Source: Catenulispora sp. GP43
Lineage (GTDB): Bacteria > Actinomycetota > Actinomycetes > Streptomycetales > Catenulisporaceae
Length of the DNA: 64,000 bases
Assembly: GCF_041260665.1 (NCBI RefSeq)
Contig: NZ_JBGCCT010000009.1
Location: forward strand, 186,001 to 250,000
Direction of reading: 5' to 3'
Shown in pieces: positions 24,351-33,235 of this stretch (position 1 is its first letter; each line of letters begins with the position of its first letter). The position numbers and the translations under genes were made by a program. The notes beneath the pieces were generated by a model. It was not told where the DNA came from, ran no database searches, and saw only the letters and a program-made list of their open reading frames with translations.

Positions 24351-26003
24351 TCAGACCGCCAGCGCGCGCCCGACGATCTTCTCGATCTCCAGGCCGCCCG
24401 GCAGTGTCCCGAAGCTGCGGCCCCAGTCGCCGGCGAGCCGCGAGGCCACGAAGGCGTCCGCGTTCTCGGCCGGCGCGTAGCGCAGCATCAAAGAGCCCTG
24501 CAGCAGCAGCGCCATCCGCTCCACGAACCGGCGCGCCCCCGCCTCGTCCACCGCGGCCACCTCGTCCTTGAGCTCCTTGAACGCCGCATCGAAGCGCGCG
24601 TCCGCGCCGCGCGCCGTGCCGACCTCGGCGCAGAACGCGTCCCACACCCCGGCCTCCCGGCCCAGGGCGCGCAGCACGTCCAGCGCGTTGACGTTCCCGG
24701 AGCCCTCCCAGATGGAGTTCAGCGGTGCCTCCCGGTACAGGCGGGGCATGCCGGATTCCTCGACGTAGCCGTTCCCGCCGAGGCATTCCAGCGCCTCGGC
24801 CGCGAAGGGCGCGCAGCGCTTGGTGACCCAGAACTTCGCCACCGCCAGGCCGATCCGGCGGAACTTGCGCGCGGCCTCGTCGGAGCCGGCGTCCGTGGCC
24901 GCGGCCAGGTGCAGCGAGGTCAGGGTCGCCGCCTCGGACTCCAGCGCCAGGTCGGCCAGCACGTTGCGCATCAGCGGCTGGTCGGCGAGCAGCCGGCCGA
25001 AGGCCATGCGGTGCCTGGTGTGGTGCACGGCCTCGGCGAGCGCCGCGCGCATCAGCGAGGCGGAGCCGGTGACGCAGTCCAGCCGGGTCATGGCGACCAT
25101 CTCGATGATGGTGGCCACGCCGCGGCCCTCGTCGCCCAGCCGCCAGGCGCGGGTGTTGTGGAACTCGACCTCCGAGGAGGCGTTCGCGCGGTTGCCCAGC
25201 TTGTCCTTCAGGCGCTGCAGGCGGAAGGAGTTGCGGGTGCCGTCGGGCAGCACGCGCGGGATCACGAAGCAGGTCAGGCCGCCGGGGGCCTGGGCCAGCA
25301 CCAGGAACACGTCGCACATCGGCGCGGAGGTGAACCACTTGTGGCCGATCAGCGTGTACTCGCGGTCAGAGCCGGCGACCGGCGTCGCCCTGGTGGTGTT
25401 GGCGCGGACGTCGGAGCCGCCCTGCTTCTCGGTCATGCCCATGCCGGCCAGGCAGCCGGCCTTGGTGGCGGGGTCGCGCAGGCCGAAGTCATAGCTCTTG
25501 GACGCCAGCCGGGGCGTCCACTCCGCGGCCAGCATCGGGTCGGCGGCCAGTGCCGGGACCGCCGCGTAGGTCATCGAGACCGGACACAGGTGGCCGCCCT
25601 CGGTCTGGCCCCAAACCAGCATCTTGGCGGCGCGGGCGGTGTGCCGCATGGTGCCGGCGTCCTCCAGCCACGGCGCGGCGGCGATGCCGTGGCTGACGGC
25701 CACGGTCATCAGGCTGTGCCAGGCCGGGTGGAACTCGACCTCGTCGATGCGCGCGCCGTAGCGGTCGTGGGTCCGCAGCACCGGGTGGTTCGCCTCGGCG
25801 AGCCGGCCCCACTCGCGGGCCTCGAGGGACCCGGCGAGCGCGCCGAGCCCGATCAGCTCGGTGTCGGTGGCCGAACCGGTGCCGAACAGCCGCGAGACGG
25901 CCGCCGCCAGGGACGGGTCGGCGGTGTAGGCGTTGTACCCGGCCAGCGGCGGAACCTGGTTCTGGGGCTCGTCGGCGGGGCCGACGAGGGTGCCTTCGGG
26001 CAT
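24351..26003 (-). CDS. AidB-type acyl-CoA dehydrogenase
   Basis: A 550-residue flavoprotein of the AidB/isovaleryl-CoA dehydrogenase clade. The family signatures are AGMGMTEKQGGSDVRANTT (FAD-binding) and the C-terminal CLGGNGYVEESGMPRLYREA with APLNSIWEGSGNVNALDVLR. The extra N-terminal ~60 residues (NQVPPLAGYNAYTADP) match AidB, the E. coli alkylation-response protein. Biochemical function is uncertain (weak acyl-CoA dehydrogenase activity and DNA binding in E. coli AidB). Monocistronic, and divergent from the YihY-like gene across about 110 nt. Confidence 0.92.
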   Translation of the reverse strand: MPEGTLVGPADEPQNQVPPLAGYNAYTADPSLAAAVSRLFGTGSATDTELIGLGALAGSLEAREWGRLAEANHPVLRTHDRYGARIDEVEFHPAWHSLMTVAVSHGIAAAPWLEDAGTMRHTARAAKMLVWGQTEGGHLCPVSMTYAAVPALAADPMLAAEWTPRLASKSYDFGLRDPATKAGCLAGMGMTEKQGGSDVRANTTRATPVAGSDREYTLIGHKWFTSAPMCDVFLVLAQAPGGLTCFVIPRVLPDGTRNSFRLQRLKDKLGNRANASSEVEFHNTRAWRLGDEGRGVATIIEMVAMTRLDCVTGSASLMRAALAEAVHHTRHRMAFGRLLADQPLMRNVLADLALESEAATLTSLHLAAATDAGSDEAARKFRRIGLAVAKFWVTKRCAPFAAEALECLGGNGYVEESGMPRLYREAPLNSIWEGSGNVNALDVLRALGREAGVWDAFCAEVGTARGADARFDAAFKELKDEVAAVDEAGARRFVERMALLLQGSLMLRYAPAENADAFVASRLAGDWGRSFGTLPGGLEIEKIVGRALAV

Positions 26004-26146
26004 GGGCCGGTCATCTCCGTTTCGGCGTGATGCTGGTACTGCGTCGTGCTGCCGTTAACGTAGTACCCGATCCTTCTGTTCGCTACCAGTAAGTAACAAC
26101 GACCCGGTCGCCCGTGAACCCACCCGTCGGACCCGAGGACCCGCGT

Positions 26147-27205
26147 ATGCGCCCAGTGCTGGACCTGCCCGCAGGCTCCGGCTCCGAAGCCGACACCGTC
26201 GTCCCGGAGCAGCCGGACCAGGCCGAGCAGCAGCATCGGCCCGCACTGCGCGAGCGATTCCGCGCGCAGGCACGCAACTGGTGGTCCGTCACCAGGATCA
26301 CCTTCGCGATCTGCATGCGCTACCGGATCACCGGGTTGGCGGCCGAGGCGGCCTTCTTCGCGCTGCTCTCGCTGCCGCCGCTGGCGATCGGGCTGGCCGG
26401 CACGCTGGGCTATCTGAACGGCTGGATCGGCGCGGGGCGGATCAACGAGATCAAGCACCACATCGACGGCGCCGCCAGCACGATGCTGTCCGGACCCGGG
26501 GTGCAGAAGCTCGACGGGCTGCTGACGAACCTGACCTCCAACGGGCACCCGGAGCTGATCTCCATCGGGTTCCTGCTGGCGCTGTGGGCCGGGTCGCGCG
26601 CCATGAACGTGTACGTCGACACGATCACGATCGCCTACGGGCTGTCGGGCCGCCGCGGCATAGTGCGGACCCGCCTGCTGGCGTTCGGCATGTACATGCT
26701 GGGCCTGATCCTGGGCTCGGTGGCGCTCCCGCTGCTGGTGATCGGGCCGGACCTGCTGGTCAGCGCGTTCCCGCCGATCACCGACCTGATCCACGCGGTG
26801 TACTGGCCGCTGATGCTCACGGTGCTGGCGGCATTCCTGAACACGCTGTACCACCTGGCCGTGCCGGTGCGCACGCCGTGGTCGCAGGACCTGCCGGGCA
26901 CCGTCCTGGCGCTACTGCTGTGGCTCGGCGGATCGGCGCTGCTGCGGGACTACGTCTCCAACACCTTCTCGGACACGAACTCGACCAACTCGCTGTACGG
27001 AGGACTCGCCGCGGCCGTGGCGATCCTGGTCTGGCTGTACGTCACGGCGCTGGCCGTACTCCTGGGCGCGGCGCTGAACGCGGCCGTGGAACAAGTGTGG
27101 CCCTCGCGGCGGTTGTGGCTGGCGAGGCTCGCACTGCGCCAGCGCGTCGCGGCTCAACGGGATGCCACACCCGCAGCTCCGGAAGGGTTTCCTACGGAGG
27201 ACTGA
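26147..27205 (+). CDS. YihY/BrkB-family inner membrane protein
   Basis: About 352 residues. After a Pro/Gln-rich cytoplasmic N-terminus there are six predicted membrane helices, including GLAAEAAFFALLSLPPLAIG, LISIGFLLALWAGSRAMNVY, LLAFGMYMLGLILGSVALPL and GLAAAVAILVWLYVTALAVL. The RYRITGLAAEAAFFALLSLPP segment (here quoted in part) is the YihY hallmark. The family was once called ribonuclease BN and is now regarded as an uncharacterised membrane protein. I place the start at ATG 26147 because GAGGA lies 7 nt upstream. An in-frame GTG at 26114 would add 11 residues. Confidence 0.85.
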   Translation: MRPVLDLPAGSGSEADTVVPEQPDQAEQQHRPALRERFRAQARNWWSVTRITFAICMRYRITGLAAEAAFFALLSLPPLAIGLAGTLGYLNGWIGAGRINEIKHHIDGAASTMLSGPGVQKLDGLLTNLTSNGHPELISIGFLLALWAGSRAMNVYVDTITIAYGLSGRRGIVRTRLLAFGMYMLGLILGSVALPLLVIGPDLLVSAFPPITDLIHAVYWPLMLTVLAAFLNTLYHLAVPVRTPWSQDLPGTVLALLLWLGGSALLRDYVSNTFSDTNSTNSLYGGLAAAVAILVWLYVTALAVLLGAALNAAVEQVWPSRRLWLARLALRQRVAAQRDATPAAPEGFPTED

Positions 27206-27250
27206 GCTGGCAGGAAAACCTCACGACAATGAGTCGGAGGCGTACGTACC

Positions 27251-27336
27251 ATGAAGCGATCTTCCGGGATTTCGGTAGATACCGGGACAGGCGATGGACC
27301 TGAACCCCCGGTCGATAGGAACCGGACAGAACAGTG
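27251..27336 (+). CDS. Possible small ORF coupled to the next gene
   Basis: A 28-codon frame, beginning MKRSSGISVDTG, with GGAGG about 10 nt upstream. Its stop overlaps the GTG of the following gene (GTGA-type overlap). The overlap is the main support. The amino-acid sequence is unremarkable, so it may be spurious. Confidence 0.3.
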
Positions 27337-27696
27337 AAAGCTGGGACAGCATACGTGTCAACCGCAGCTCCGATGGGCTCACAGCGGCTCCGGGCGCTGG
27401 GCTGGACGGAGGGCCACCAGAAGGCCTTCGCGATCCTGCAGGAAGCCGCCGGCGCCGACCTCATACCGGCGTTGGTCACGGAAGCCGGCGAAGGCGGGTG
27501 TACGACCGAGACCGGCAACGGCACCCTCAGAGCCACCTACGGCTCCAACCTGCTGCTCTCGATGGCAGCCGACCCCCTCCGACGACCCCTCACCGACGAC
27601 TGGATCGCCGTCCGCCGCTGGCCGGACGGACGCGCCACCGCGGAGGCCATCCTGAGCCGCCGCGTCACCCTGATGCGCCAGGAACCCTCCCGCTAG
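27334..27696 (+). CDS. Hypothetical protein, 120 residues
   Basis: A 120-residue soluble protein that I do not recognise. Its two visible features are a helical segment LRALGWTEGHQKAFAILQEA and a mixed second half with SNLLLSMAADPLRRPLTDDW. It has neither a signal peptide nor membrane segments. Codon use matches the neighbours. The GTG start at 27334 overlaps the stop of a possible upstream small ORF. A GGAACC stretch upstream is a weak ribosome-binding site. Confidence 0.6.
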   Translation: MKAGTAYVSTAAPMGSQRLRALGWTEGHQKAFAILQEAAGADLIPALVTEAGEGGCTTETGNGTLRATYGSNLLLSMAADPLRRPLTDDWIAVRRWPDGRATAEAILSRRVTLMRQEPSR

Positions 27697-27857
27697 CGCC
27701 GCGGCTTCACCGCGAGCCCCGGACTCCCGGCGGACTTCCAGGACTTTTCCCCGCGCCATAGCGGACAATCCCTCCCTTATCAGACCGGACTTCCACCGGA
27801 CTTCAACATTCCGCGACGCCGCCGAAGCCTAAGGTAACTGCTTGCGCTGGGTATGCA

Positions 27858-27881
27858 CTCCGTGACGCAGGGGTCACGGAG
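27858..27881. promoter_or_regulatory. Dyad upstream of the flavohaemoglobin gene
   Basis: A perfect 9-bp inverted repeat CTCCGTGAC-6 nt-GTCACGGAG ends 29 nt before ATG 27911. It is well placed for a repressor operator or a leader hairpin. The cognate regulator is unknown. The rest of the 214-nt gap (27697-27910) shows no gene. Confidence 0.5.
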
Positions 27882-27910
27882 CCCGGCGGAAGGCTTTGGG
27901 GGCGCTAGAG

Positions 27911-29350
27911 ATGGTGCGGCAGGAAACAGCAAGCGGCACCGACCTGGATCCGGCGCGCGTGCCGGCGCTGATCCGGGAGAGCTTCGCATTGGTCGCCGAC
28001 GACTCCGACAAGGTCGTCTCCCACTTCTACGCGCTGGTCTTCACCGAATGCCCGGCGGCGCGGGACATGTTCCCGCCGATGATGGAAGCCCAGCGCGACC
28101 GCCTGTTCCAGGCCCTGGTGCACATAGTCGGCAACGCCGAGCACCCGGACAACCTGGTCGGGTATCTCAGGGAGTTGGGCCGCGACCACCGCAAGTACGG
28201 CGCACAGCCGGAACACTACGACGTGGTCTGGCGGTGCCTCATATCAGCGTTGAAACGCTATGCGGGCACCGCCTGGACCCCCGCTATGGACGCCGCCTGG
28301 CTGGCGGCGTACCAGCTCATCGCCGGGACGATGATCGAGGCGGCGGAGGAGGACGCGCAGCAGTCTCCCGCGTGGTGGACCGCGCGGGTGGTCCGGCACG
28401 AGCTGCGCGCTCCGGACATCGCCGTACTGACACTGGAGCCGGACGCTCCTTATGCGTTCCGCGCAGGGCAGTACCTGTCGCTGGAGACGCAGCGCTGGCC
28501 CAGAGTGTGGCGGCGCTTCTCGATCGCCAACGCGCCCCGGTCCGACAACACTCTGACGTTGCATGTGCGCGCGATCCCCGCGGGCTGGGTGTCGACGGCA
28601 CTGGTGAACCACACGAGGGTCGGGGACACCGTCCGCTTAGGGCCGCCCTCGGGCACGATGCTGTGCAGCACGACCTCTATGCGGGATTTGCTATGCATCG
28701 CCGGCGGCACGGGACTCGCGCCGATCAAGGCGATGGTCGAGGACATGGCGAAGTGGAACACCACCCGGCAGGTGCGGCTGTTCTACGGGGCGCGTCACGA
28801 CGACGAGCTCTACGATCTGGCGGTCCTCGAACAGCTGGCGTACCGGCGCCGATGGCTGTCGGTGGTCTCGGCGGTGTCGCACGATCCGCGGTACCCCGGG
28901 GAGCGCGGGATGCTGCCGGACGTGGTGGCGCGCCATGGGGAGTTCTTCGAGCACTGGGCCGGGCACGACGTGTACGTGTCCGGGTCCGTGCCGATGGTCC
29001 GGGCGACGATCGCCCGGCTGCAGGAGCTGAACGTCCCGTTGGCGAGCATCAGGTTCGACGCGTACGGCGGCATGGACGGGCTGTGGCAGCCGGGGGCGGG
29101 GCAGGGCGTGCCGGTGCCCCCGCCGGGGCCGGCGGGGCCGGGGACGGCCGTCCCGGAGGCGCCTGACGCCGCCGGCGGGCGGCGGGGCACGCCGACAGCC
29201 GGGGCCGCCGGAGCGGCCGGAGCGGCCGGTTCCTGGGCCGCCTCCCGCGGCGGGGGCTGGCGGAACGACAACGGATGGCGGGACGAGGCCGTCGGCCGGG
29301 TGCAGACCGCGCAGACTCTCGACGAGTGGCTGGTCTCGCAGGCCAACTAG
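27911..29350 (+). CDS. Flavohaemoglobin-like protein with C-terminal extension
   Basis: A 479-residue protein. Residues ~10-140 are a globin (SHFYALVFTECPAARDMFPP with B10 Tyr and CD1 Phe, GRDHRKYGAQPEHYDVV with the proximal His). Residues ~150-390 are a ferredoxin-NADP reductase module: RRFSIANAP for FAD and IAGGTGLAPIKAM for NAD(P)H. The combination oxidises nitric oxide to nitrate in classical flavohaemoglobins. The final ~90 residues are a Gly/Ala/Pro-rich low-complexity tail with AAGAAGAAG repeats and a conserved-looking end (QTAQTLDEWLVSQ), not found in E. coli Hmp. ATG 27911 has GGGGG upstream. A NO synthase is encoded 15 kb away in the same window. Confidence 0.88.
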   Translation: MVRQETASGTDLDPARVPALIRESFALVADDSDKVVSHFYALVFTECPAARDMFPPMMEAQRDRLFQALVHIVGNAEHPDNLVGYLRELGRDHRKYGAQPEHYDVVWRCLISALKRYAGTAWTPAMDAAWLAAYQLIAGTMIEAAEEDAQQSPAWWTARVVRHELRAPDIAVLTLEPDAPYAFRAGQYLSLETQRWPRVWRRFSIANAPRSDNTLTLHVRAIPAGWVSTALVNHTRVGDTVRLGPPSGTMLCSTTSMRDLLCIAGGTGLAPIKAMVEDMAKWNTTRQVRLFYGARHDDELYDLAVLEQLAYRRRWLSVVSAVSHDPRYPGERGMLPDVVARHGEFFEHWAGHDVYVSGSVPMVRATIARLQELNVPLASIRFDAYGGMDGLWQPGAGQGVPVPPPGPAGPGTAVPEAPDAAGGRRGTPTAGAAGAAGAAGSWAASRGGGWRNDNGWRDEAVGRVQTAQTLDEWLVSQAN

Positions 29351-29374
29351 CACGCCCGCTCAGGCGGCGCCCGC

Positions 29375-30427
29375 TCAGGCGTCGAAGTCCAGCTCCACGG
29401 CCGGGGTGAGGGGGCGGGACTGGCAGGCCAGGACGAAGCCCTCGGCCTTCTCCTCCGGCTCCAGGGCGTAGTCGTGGGCCATCGCGACCTCGCCCTGGAC
29501 GATCTTCGCGCGGCACGTGCCGCACACGCCGCCGGTGCAGGAGTAGGGGGTGTCGGGACGGGCCTTGAGGACGGCGGCCAGGACCGAGTCGTCGTCCTTG
29601 GACATGGCCAGCTCGGTCCGGCGCCCGCCCAGGGTGACGGTGACCTCGACATCGCCCTCGGCCAGCACCTTGGCGGTCTCGGCGTAGGCGGCCGGCGGCG
29701 GCGCGTCCTCGGCGTGGAAGAGCTCGAAGTGCACGTGCCCGCGGCCCACGCCGCGCTCGGCCAGCACCTGCTTCGCGGTGTCGACCATCGCCATCGGCCC
29801 GCAGAGGTAGTAGTGCGCGTCCGGCCCCGGCGCCGCGGCGGCGAGCAGCTCCGGCAGCCGCTCGGCGTCGATCCGCCCGGTCAGCAGCGGCGCCTCGCGC
29901 GGCTCGCGCGAGAGCACGTGCAGCACCATCAGCCGTTCGGCGTAGCGGTCCTTGAGGTCGGCCAGCTCTTCCAGGAACATGACGGAGGCGGCGGTCCGAT
30001 TGCCGTAGATCAGCGTGAAGCGATCCCCGCGGGCCAACGCGACCTCGGCCATGGCCAGGACCGGCGTCACCCCGCTCCCGGCGACGATGCCGACGTGCTC
30101 GGGCCCCTCCTGCAGGACGAACCGCCCGGCCGGCACCAGCACGTCGACGAGGTCCCCGACGCCCAGCTTGCGCGCCGCGACCTCCCCGAACCCGCCCGGC
30201 CCGAGCTCCTTGACCGCGATGCTCAGCCGCGCCTCGCCCTCGCCGTACGGCGCGGCGCACAGCGAATAGGCCCGCCGGGCCTCGACCCCGTCGAGCTCCA
30301 GCCGCACCGTCACATGCTGCCCCGGCGCGAAGCGGTACGCCTCCCGCTCCCCGGACGGCACGCCGAACACGACACGCACGGCGTCATCAGTGAGCCGGTC
30401 CAACCCGACGACAGGAAGCATGGTCAC
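29375..30427 (-). CDS. paaE: Phenylacetyl-CoA epoxidase reductase subunit
   Basis: A 350-residue NAD(P)H-dependent reductase that feeds electrons to the PaaABC(D) epoxidase. Order of domains: FAD-binding (RRAYSLCAAP), NAD-binding (VAGSGVTPVLAMAE) and a C-terminal plant-type [2Fe-2S] ferredoxin domain with the cysteine pattern YSCTGGVCGTCRAK...LACQS. It is the last gene of the paaABCDE operon, 34 nt after paaD. The start is GTG 30427 or ATG 30421, and neither has a decisive ribosome-binding site (GAGAG lies upstream of both). Confidence 0.93.
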   Translation of the reverse strand: MTMLPVVGLDRLTDDAVRVVFGVPSGEREAYRFAPGQHVTVRLELDGVEARRAYSLCAAPYGEGEARLSIAVKELGPGGFGEVAARKLGVGDLVDVLVPAGRFVLQEGPEHVGIVAGSGVTPVLAMAEVALARGDRFTLIYGNRTAASVMFLEELADLKDRYAERLMVLHVLSREPREAPLLTGRIDAERLPELLAAAAPGPDAHYYLCGPMAMVDTAKQVLAERGVGRGHVHFELFHAEDAPPPAAYAETAKVLAEGDVEVTVTLGGRRTELAMSKDDDSVLAAVLKARPDTPYSCTGGVCGTCRAKIVQGEVAMAHDYALEPEEKAEGFVLACQSRPLTPAVELDFDA

Positions 30428-30461
30428 AGCACTCTCACAAGGGACTCGAGAAGGGACTCGA

Positions 30462-30986
30462 TCAAAGGGACTTCATCGCCCCGAAGGGCTCCCCGCACGC
30501 CCGGCAGGCGCGCAGGGACTGACACGGCGTGCTGCCGAACGCGCTGAGCTCGCGCGTCTCGGTGCTGCCGCAGCGGGGGCAGCTCCGCACCGCGGGCGCC
30601 CGGCCGATGGTCACCGCGACCGGACCGGTGTGCCGGGCCTGACCGGTCGGCGGGGCGATGCCGTGCTCGGCGAGCTTGCGGCGGCCGTCCGCGCTGATCC
30701 AGTCGGTGGTCCAGGGGGGCGACATGACCGTGCGGGTACGCACTTCGGCATCCGGCACGCGGGCCCCGACGGCCGCGCGCACGTCCGCGGCGATGGCCTC
30801 GGTCGCGGGACAGCCGACGAAGGTCGGGGTGAGGCTGACTTCGACGGCACCGTCGTCGGCCAGCGCCACGCCCCGGACGATGCCCAGGTCGCCGAGGGTC
30901 ACCACCGGCAGCTCCGGGTCCGGGACCGCGGACGCGGCGGCTTCCAGCTCCGCCAGGTCGAGCGCCACGTGCTCCTCGACCGCCAT
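30462..30986 (-). CDS. paaD: Phenylacetyl-CoA epoxidase accessory subunit PaaD
   Basis: A 174-residue DUF59/MIP18-family protein thought to help assemble the iron sites of the epoxidase. The core has VPDPELPVVTLGDLGIV and TPTFVGCPATEAI. The C-terminus carries a zinc-ribbon-like cysteine set (SCPRCGSTETRELSAFGSTPCQ and RACRACGEPF). ATG 30986 is taken because GGAGG lies 8 nt upstream. A GTG three codons earlier overlaps the SD. It lies between paaC and paaE in the operon. Confidence 0.92.
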   Translation of the reverse strand: MAVEEHVALDLAELEAAASAVPDPELPVVTLGDLGIVRGVALADDGAVEVSLTPTFVGCPATEAIAADVRAAVGARVPDAEVRTRTVMSPPWTTDWISADGRRKLAEHGIAPPTGQARHTGPVAVTIGRAPAVRSCPRCGSTETRELSAFGSTPCQSLRACRACGEPFGAMKSL

Positions 30987-31034
30987 CGTCACCACCTCCG
31001 CCTCGCTCCTGTCGCCGTCTGCTGCTCTGTGCTG

Positions 31035-31820
31035 CTACCAGCTCGCCCCGGGATACTGCCGGTGCAGCGCCTGCATCTCTCCCAGCAGCAACCCGAACCC
31101 CTCGCTGTGCCGCCCCTCGCGCCCGCCGCGCGGCTGCCAGCCGTCGGCCGGCATCGCCAGCGTCGCGGCCTCGACCACGCCGGCCACCGCCGCCTCCCAG
31201 GCGGGCCGCAGCGTCCGCGGGTCCACCGCGACACCGCTCTCCGCCAGGGCCGCCACCACCGGGTCCGGCGCGAACAGCTCCGCCGTGTACGGCCACAGCA
31301 GCTCCAGCGCCGCCTGCATGCGGCGGTGGCTCTCCTCGGTGCCGTCCCCGAGGCGCAGCGTCCACTGCACCGCGTGGTCCCGGTGGTACGCGACCTCCTT
31401 CACCGCCTTCGCGGCGAGCGCGGCCAGCTCCGGGTCCGTGGAGTCGCACAGCGCCGTGTACAGCTCGCTCTGGTACGTCGCGAAGTACAGCTGCCGTGCG
31501 ATCGTCACTGCGAAGTCCCCGTTGGGCTGCTCCACCAGCAGCACGTTGCGGAACTCCCGCTCCGTGCGCAGGAACGCCAGGTCGTCCTCGGAGCGTCCGG
31601 CACCCTCCAGCGAACCGGCGTACGTCAGCAGCGTTCGCGCCTGGCCCAGCAGGTCCAGGGCGAGGTTCGCCAGCGCGACGTCCTCCTCCAGCTCCGGCGA
31701 GTGCGAGCACCACTCCGACAGCCGGTGCGACAGGATCAGCGCGTCGTCGCCCAACTGGAGCGCGTACTGCGCGACCAGCGGAGTGGATTCCGCAGTAGTG
31801 GATCCCGTAGTGGCGGTCAC
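31035..31820 (-). CDS. paaC: Phenylacetyl-CoA epoxidase structural subunit PaaC
   Basis: A 261-residue ferritin-like helical protein that forms the structural partner of the catalytic PaaA in the ring-epoxidising complex. Recognisable segments are YALQLGDDALILSHRLSEWC, LANLALDLLGQARTLLTYAG and KEVAYHRDHAVQWTLRLGDG. The GTG start overlaps the paaB stop by 4 nt (GTGA), so translation is coupled. It is followed after 48 nt by paaD. Confidence 0.94.
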   Translation of the reverse strand: MTATTGSTTAESTPLVAQYALQLGDDALILSHRLSEWCSHSPELEEDVALANLALDLLGQARTLLTYAGSLEGAGRSEDDLAFLRTEREFRNVLLVEQPNGDFAVTIARQLYFATYQSELYTALCDSTDPELAALAAKAVKEVAYHRDHAVQWTLRLGDGTEESHRRMQAALELLWPYTAELFAPDPVVAALAESGVAVDPRTLRPAWEAAVAGVVEAATLAMPADGWQPRGGREGRHSEGFGLLLGEMQALHRQYPGASW

Positions 31821-32101
31821 AGGTTCTTCACACCTTCCGGGATCCGGTAGAACGTCGGATGCCGGTACACCTTGTCCGCGGCCGGGTCGAAGAACGGCTC
31901 CTTCTCATCCGGGGAGGACGCGGAGACCGCGGCGGCCGGGACGACCCAGATGGAGACGCCTTCGCCGCGCCGCGTATAGAGATCCCGCGCATTGCGCAGC
32001 GCCATCTCCGCGTCCGAGGCGTGCACGCTCCCGACGTGCTGATGCGACAGCCCACGCCGCCCGCGGATGAAGACCTCCCACAGAGGCAGACCGCTACTCA
32101 T
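31817..32101 (-). CDS. paaB: Phenylacetyl-CoA epoxidase subunit PaaB
   Basis: A 94-residue small subunit of the epoxidase. The family opening is [20 protein letters not shown], followed by [20 protein letters not shown] and [10 protein letters not shown]. It overlaps paaA upstream and paaC downstream, each by 4 nt, fixing its boundaries. Confidence 0.95.
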   Translation of the reverse strand: MSSGLPLWEVFIRGRRGLSHQHVGSVHASDAEMALRNARDLYTRRGEGVSIWVVPAAAVSASSPDEKEPFFDPAADKVYRHPTFYRIPEGVKNL

Positions 32102-33081
32102 GCCGCCGCCACATCCCTCTCGCCGTCACTGTGCTTGGCCGCGTATGCCAACGCCGCCTGCCGTACCCATTCGCCGTCCTCGTGCGCCTGCACCCGCGTC
32201 GCGACGCGCTGCCGGTTGCACGGTCCGTTGCCGGCGAGGATCTCCTGGAACTCCGTCCAGTCGATCACGCCGAAGTCGTGGTGCCCGCGCTCCTCGTTCC
32301 ACCGCAGGTCCGGGTCCGGGATGGTCAGGCCCAGGGCCTCGGCCTGCGGGACGCTGATGTCGACGAAGCGCTGGCGCAGCTCGTCGTTGGAGTGCCGCTT
32401 GATGCGCCAGGCCATGGACTGCGCGGAGTGCGAGGACTCGGCGTCCGGCGGGCCGAACATCATCAGCGACGGCCACCACCAGCGGTCCAGCGCGTCCTGG
32501 GCCATCGCGTGCTGCTCGGGCGTGCCGTGCGCGAGGTCGTACAGGAGTTCGAAGCCCTGGCGCTGGTGGAAGGACTCCTCCTTGCAGATGCGCACCATGG
32601 CCCGCGCGTAGGGGCCGTAGGAGCAGCGCTGGAGCGGGATCTGGTTGATGATCGCCGCGCCGTCCACCAGCCAGCCGATGGCGCCGATGTCGGCCCAGGT
32701 CAGGGTGGGGTAGTTGAAGATCGAGGAGTACTTCTGGCGGCCGTTGTGCAGCGCGTCGAGCAGGTCGGCGCGGTCCACGCCGAGGGTCTCGGCGGCCGCG
32801 TAGAGGTAGAGGCCGTGCCCGGCCTCGTCCTGCACCTTCGCCAGCAGGATCGCCTTGCGCCGCAGCGAGGGGGCCCGGGTGATCCAGTTGCCCTCCGGCT
32901 GCATCCCGATGATCTCGGAGTGCGCGTGCTGCGCGATCTGGCGCACGAGCGTCTTGCGGTACGCCTCGGGCATCCAGTCCCGCGGCTCGATCCGCTCATC
33001 GGCGGCGATCAGCCCGTCGAAGCGCTCCTGCAGCTCCGGGGCGGCTGCCGCCGCTTCCCGCGTCCTGGCCTCGGCCGTCAC
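32098..33081 (-). CDS. paaA: Phenylacetyl-CoA epoxidase catalytic subunit PaaA
   Basis: A 327-residue di-iron oxygenase that converts phenylacetyl-CoA to its 1,2-epoxide, the second step of aerobic phenylacetate degradation. The iron ligands lie in the helices [18 protein letters not shown] and [19 protein letters not shown] (ExxH pairs). It also has [22 protein letters not shown] 33081 is chosen because GAGAGG sits 8 nt upstream. An upstream GTG at 33090 overlaps that site. First gene of paaABCDE. The window shows no PaaK, PaaG, PaaZ or PaaF genes, so the remaining pathway must lie elsewhere. Confidence 0.95.
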   Translation of the reverse strand: MTAEARTREAAAAAPELQERFDGLIAADERIEPRDWMPEAYRKTLVRQIAQHAHSEIIGMQPEGNWITRAPSLRRKAILLAKVQDEAGHGLYLYAAAETLGVDRADLLDALHNGRQKYSSIFNYPTLTWADIGAIGWLVDGAAIINQIPLQRCSYGPYARAMVRICKEESFHQRQGFELLYDLAHGTPEQHAMAQDALDRWWWPSLMMFGPPDAESSHSAQSMAWRIKRHSNDELRQRFVDISVPQAEALGLTIPDPDLRWNEERGHHDFGVIDWTEFQEILAGNGPCNRQRVATRVQAHEDGEWVRQAALAYAAKHSDGERDVAAA

Positions 33082-33100
33082 GGCACCCACCTCTCAACCG

Positions 33101-33148
33101 ACCGAACGTTCGGTTTCCATCGTCCCGCCGAGGTGGGGGCGGTGTCAA
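33101..33148 (-). promoter_or_regulatory. paa operon promoter and PaaR-like operator
   Basis: On the minus strand TTGACA (33148-33143), an 18-nt spacer and GACGAT (33124-33119) precede a perfect 14-bp palindrome ACCGAACGTTCGGT (33101-33114) at about the transcription start. The palindrome resembles sites of TetR-family PaaR regulators (ACCG...CGGT). The regulator gene is not adjacent. Confidence 0.65.
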
Positions 33149-33235
33149 CAGGCGAGACGGACCGACGGCCGCGCCCGAGCCCGCCATCTGGTACATCAGA
33201 GTTCTGTGATATCGGCGATTCGGATGGGAGAACCC

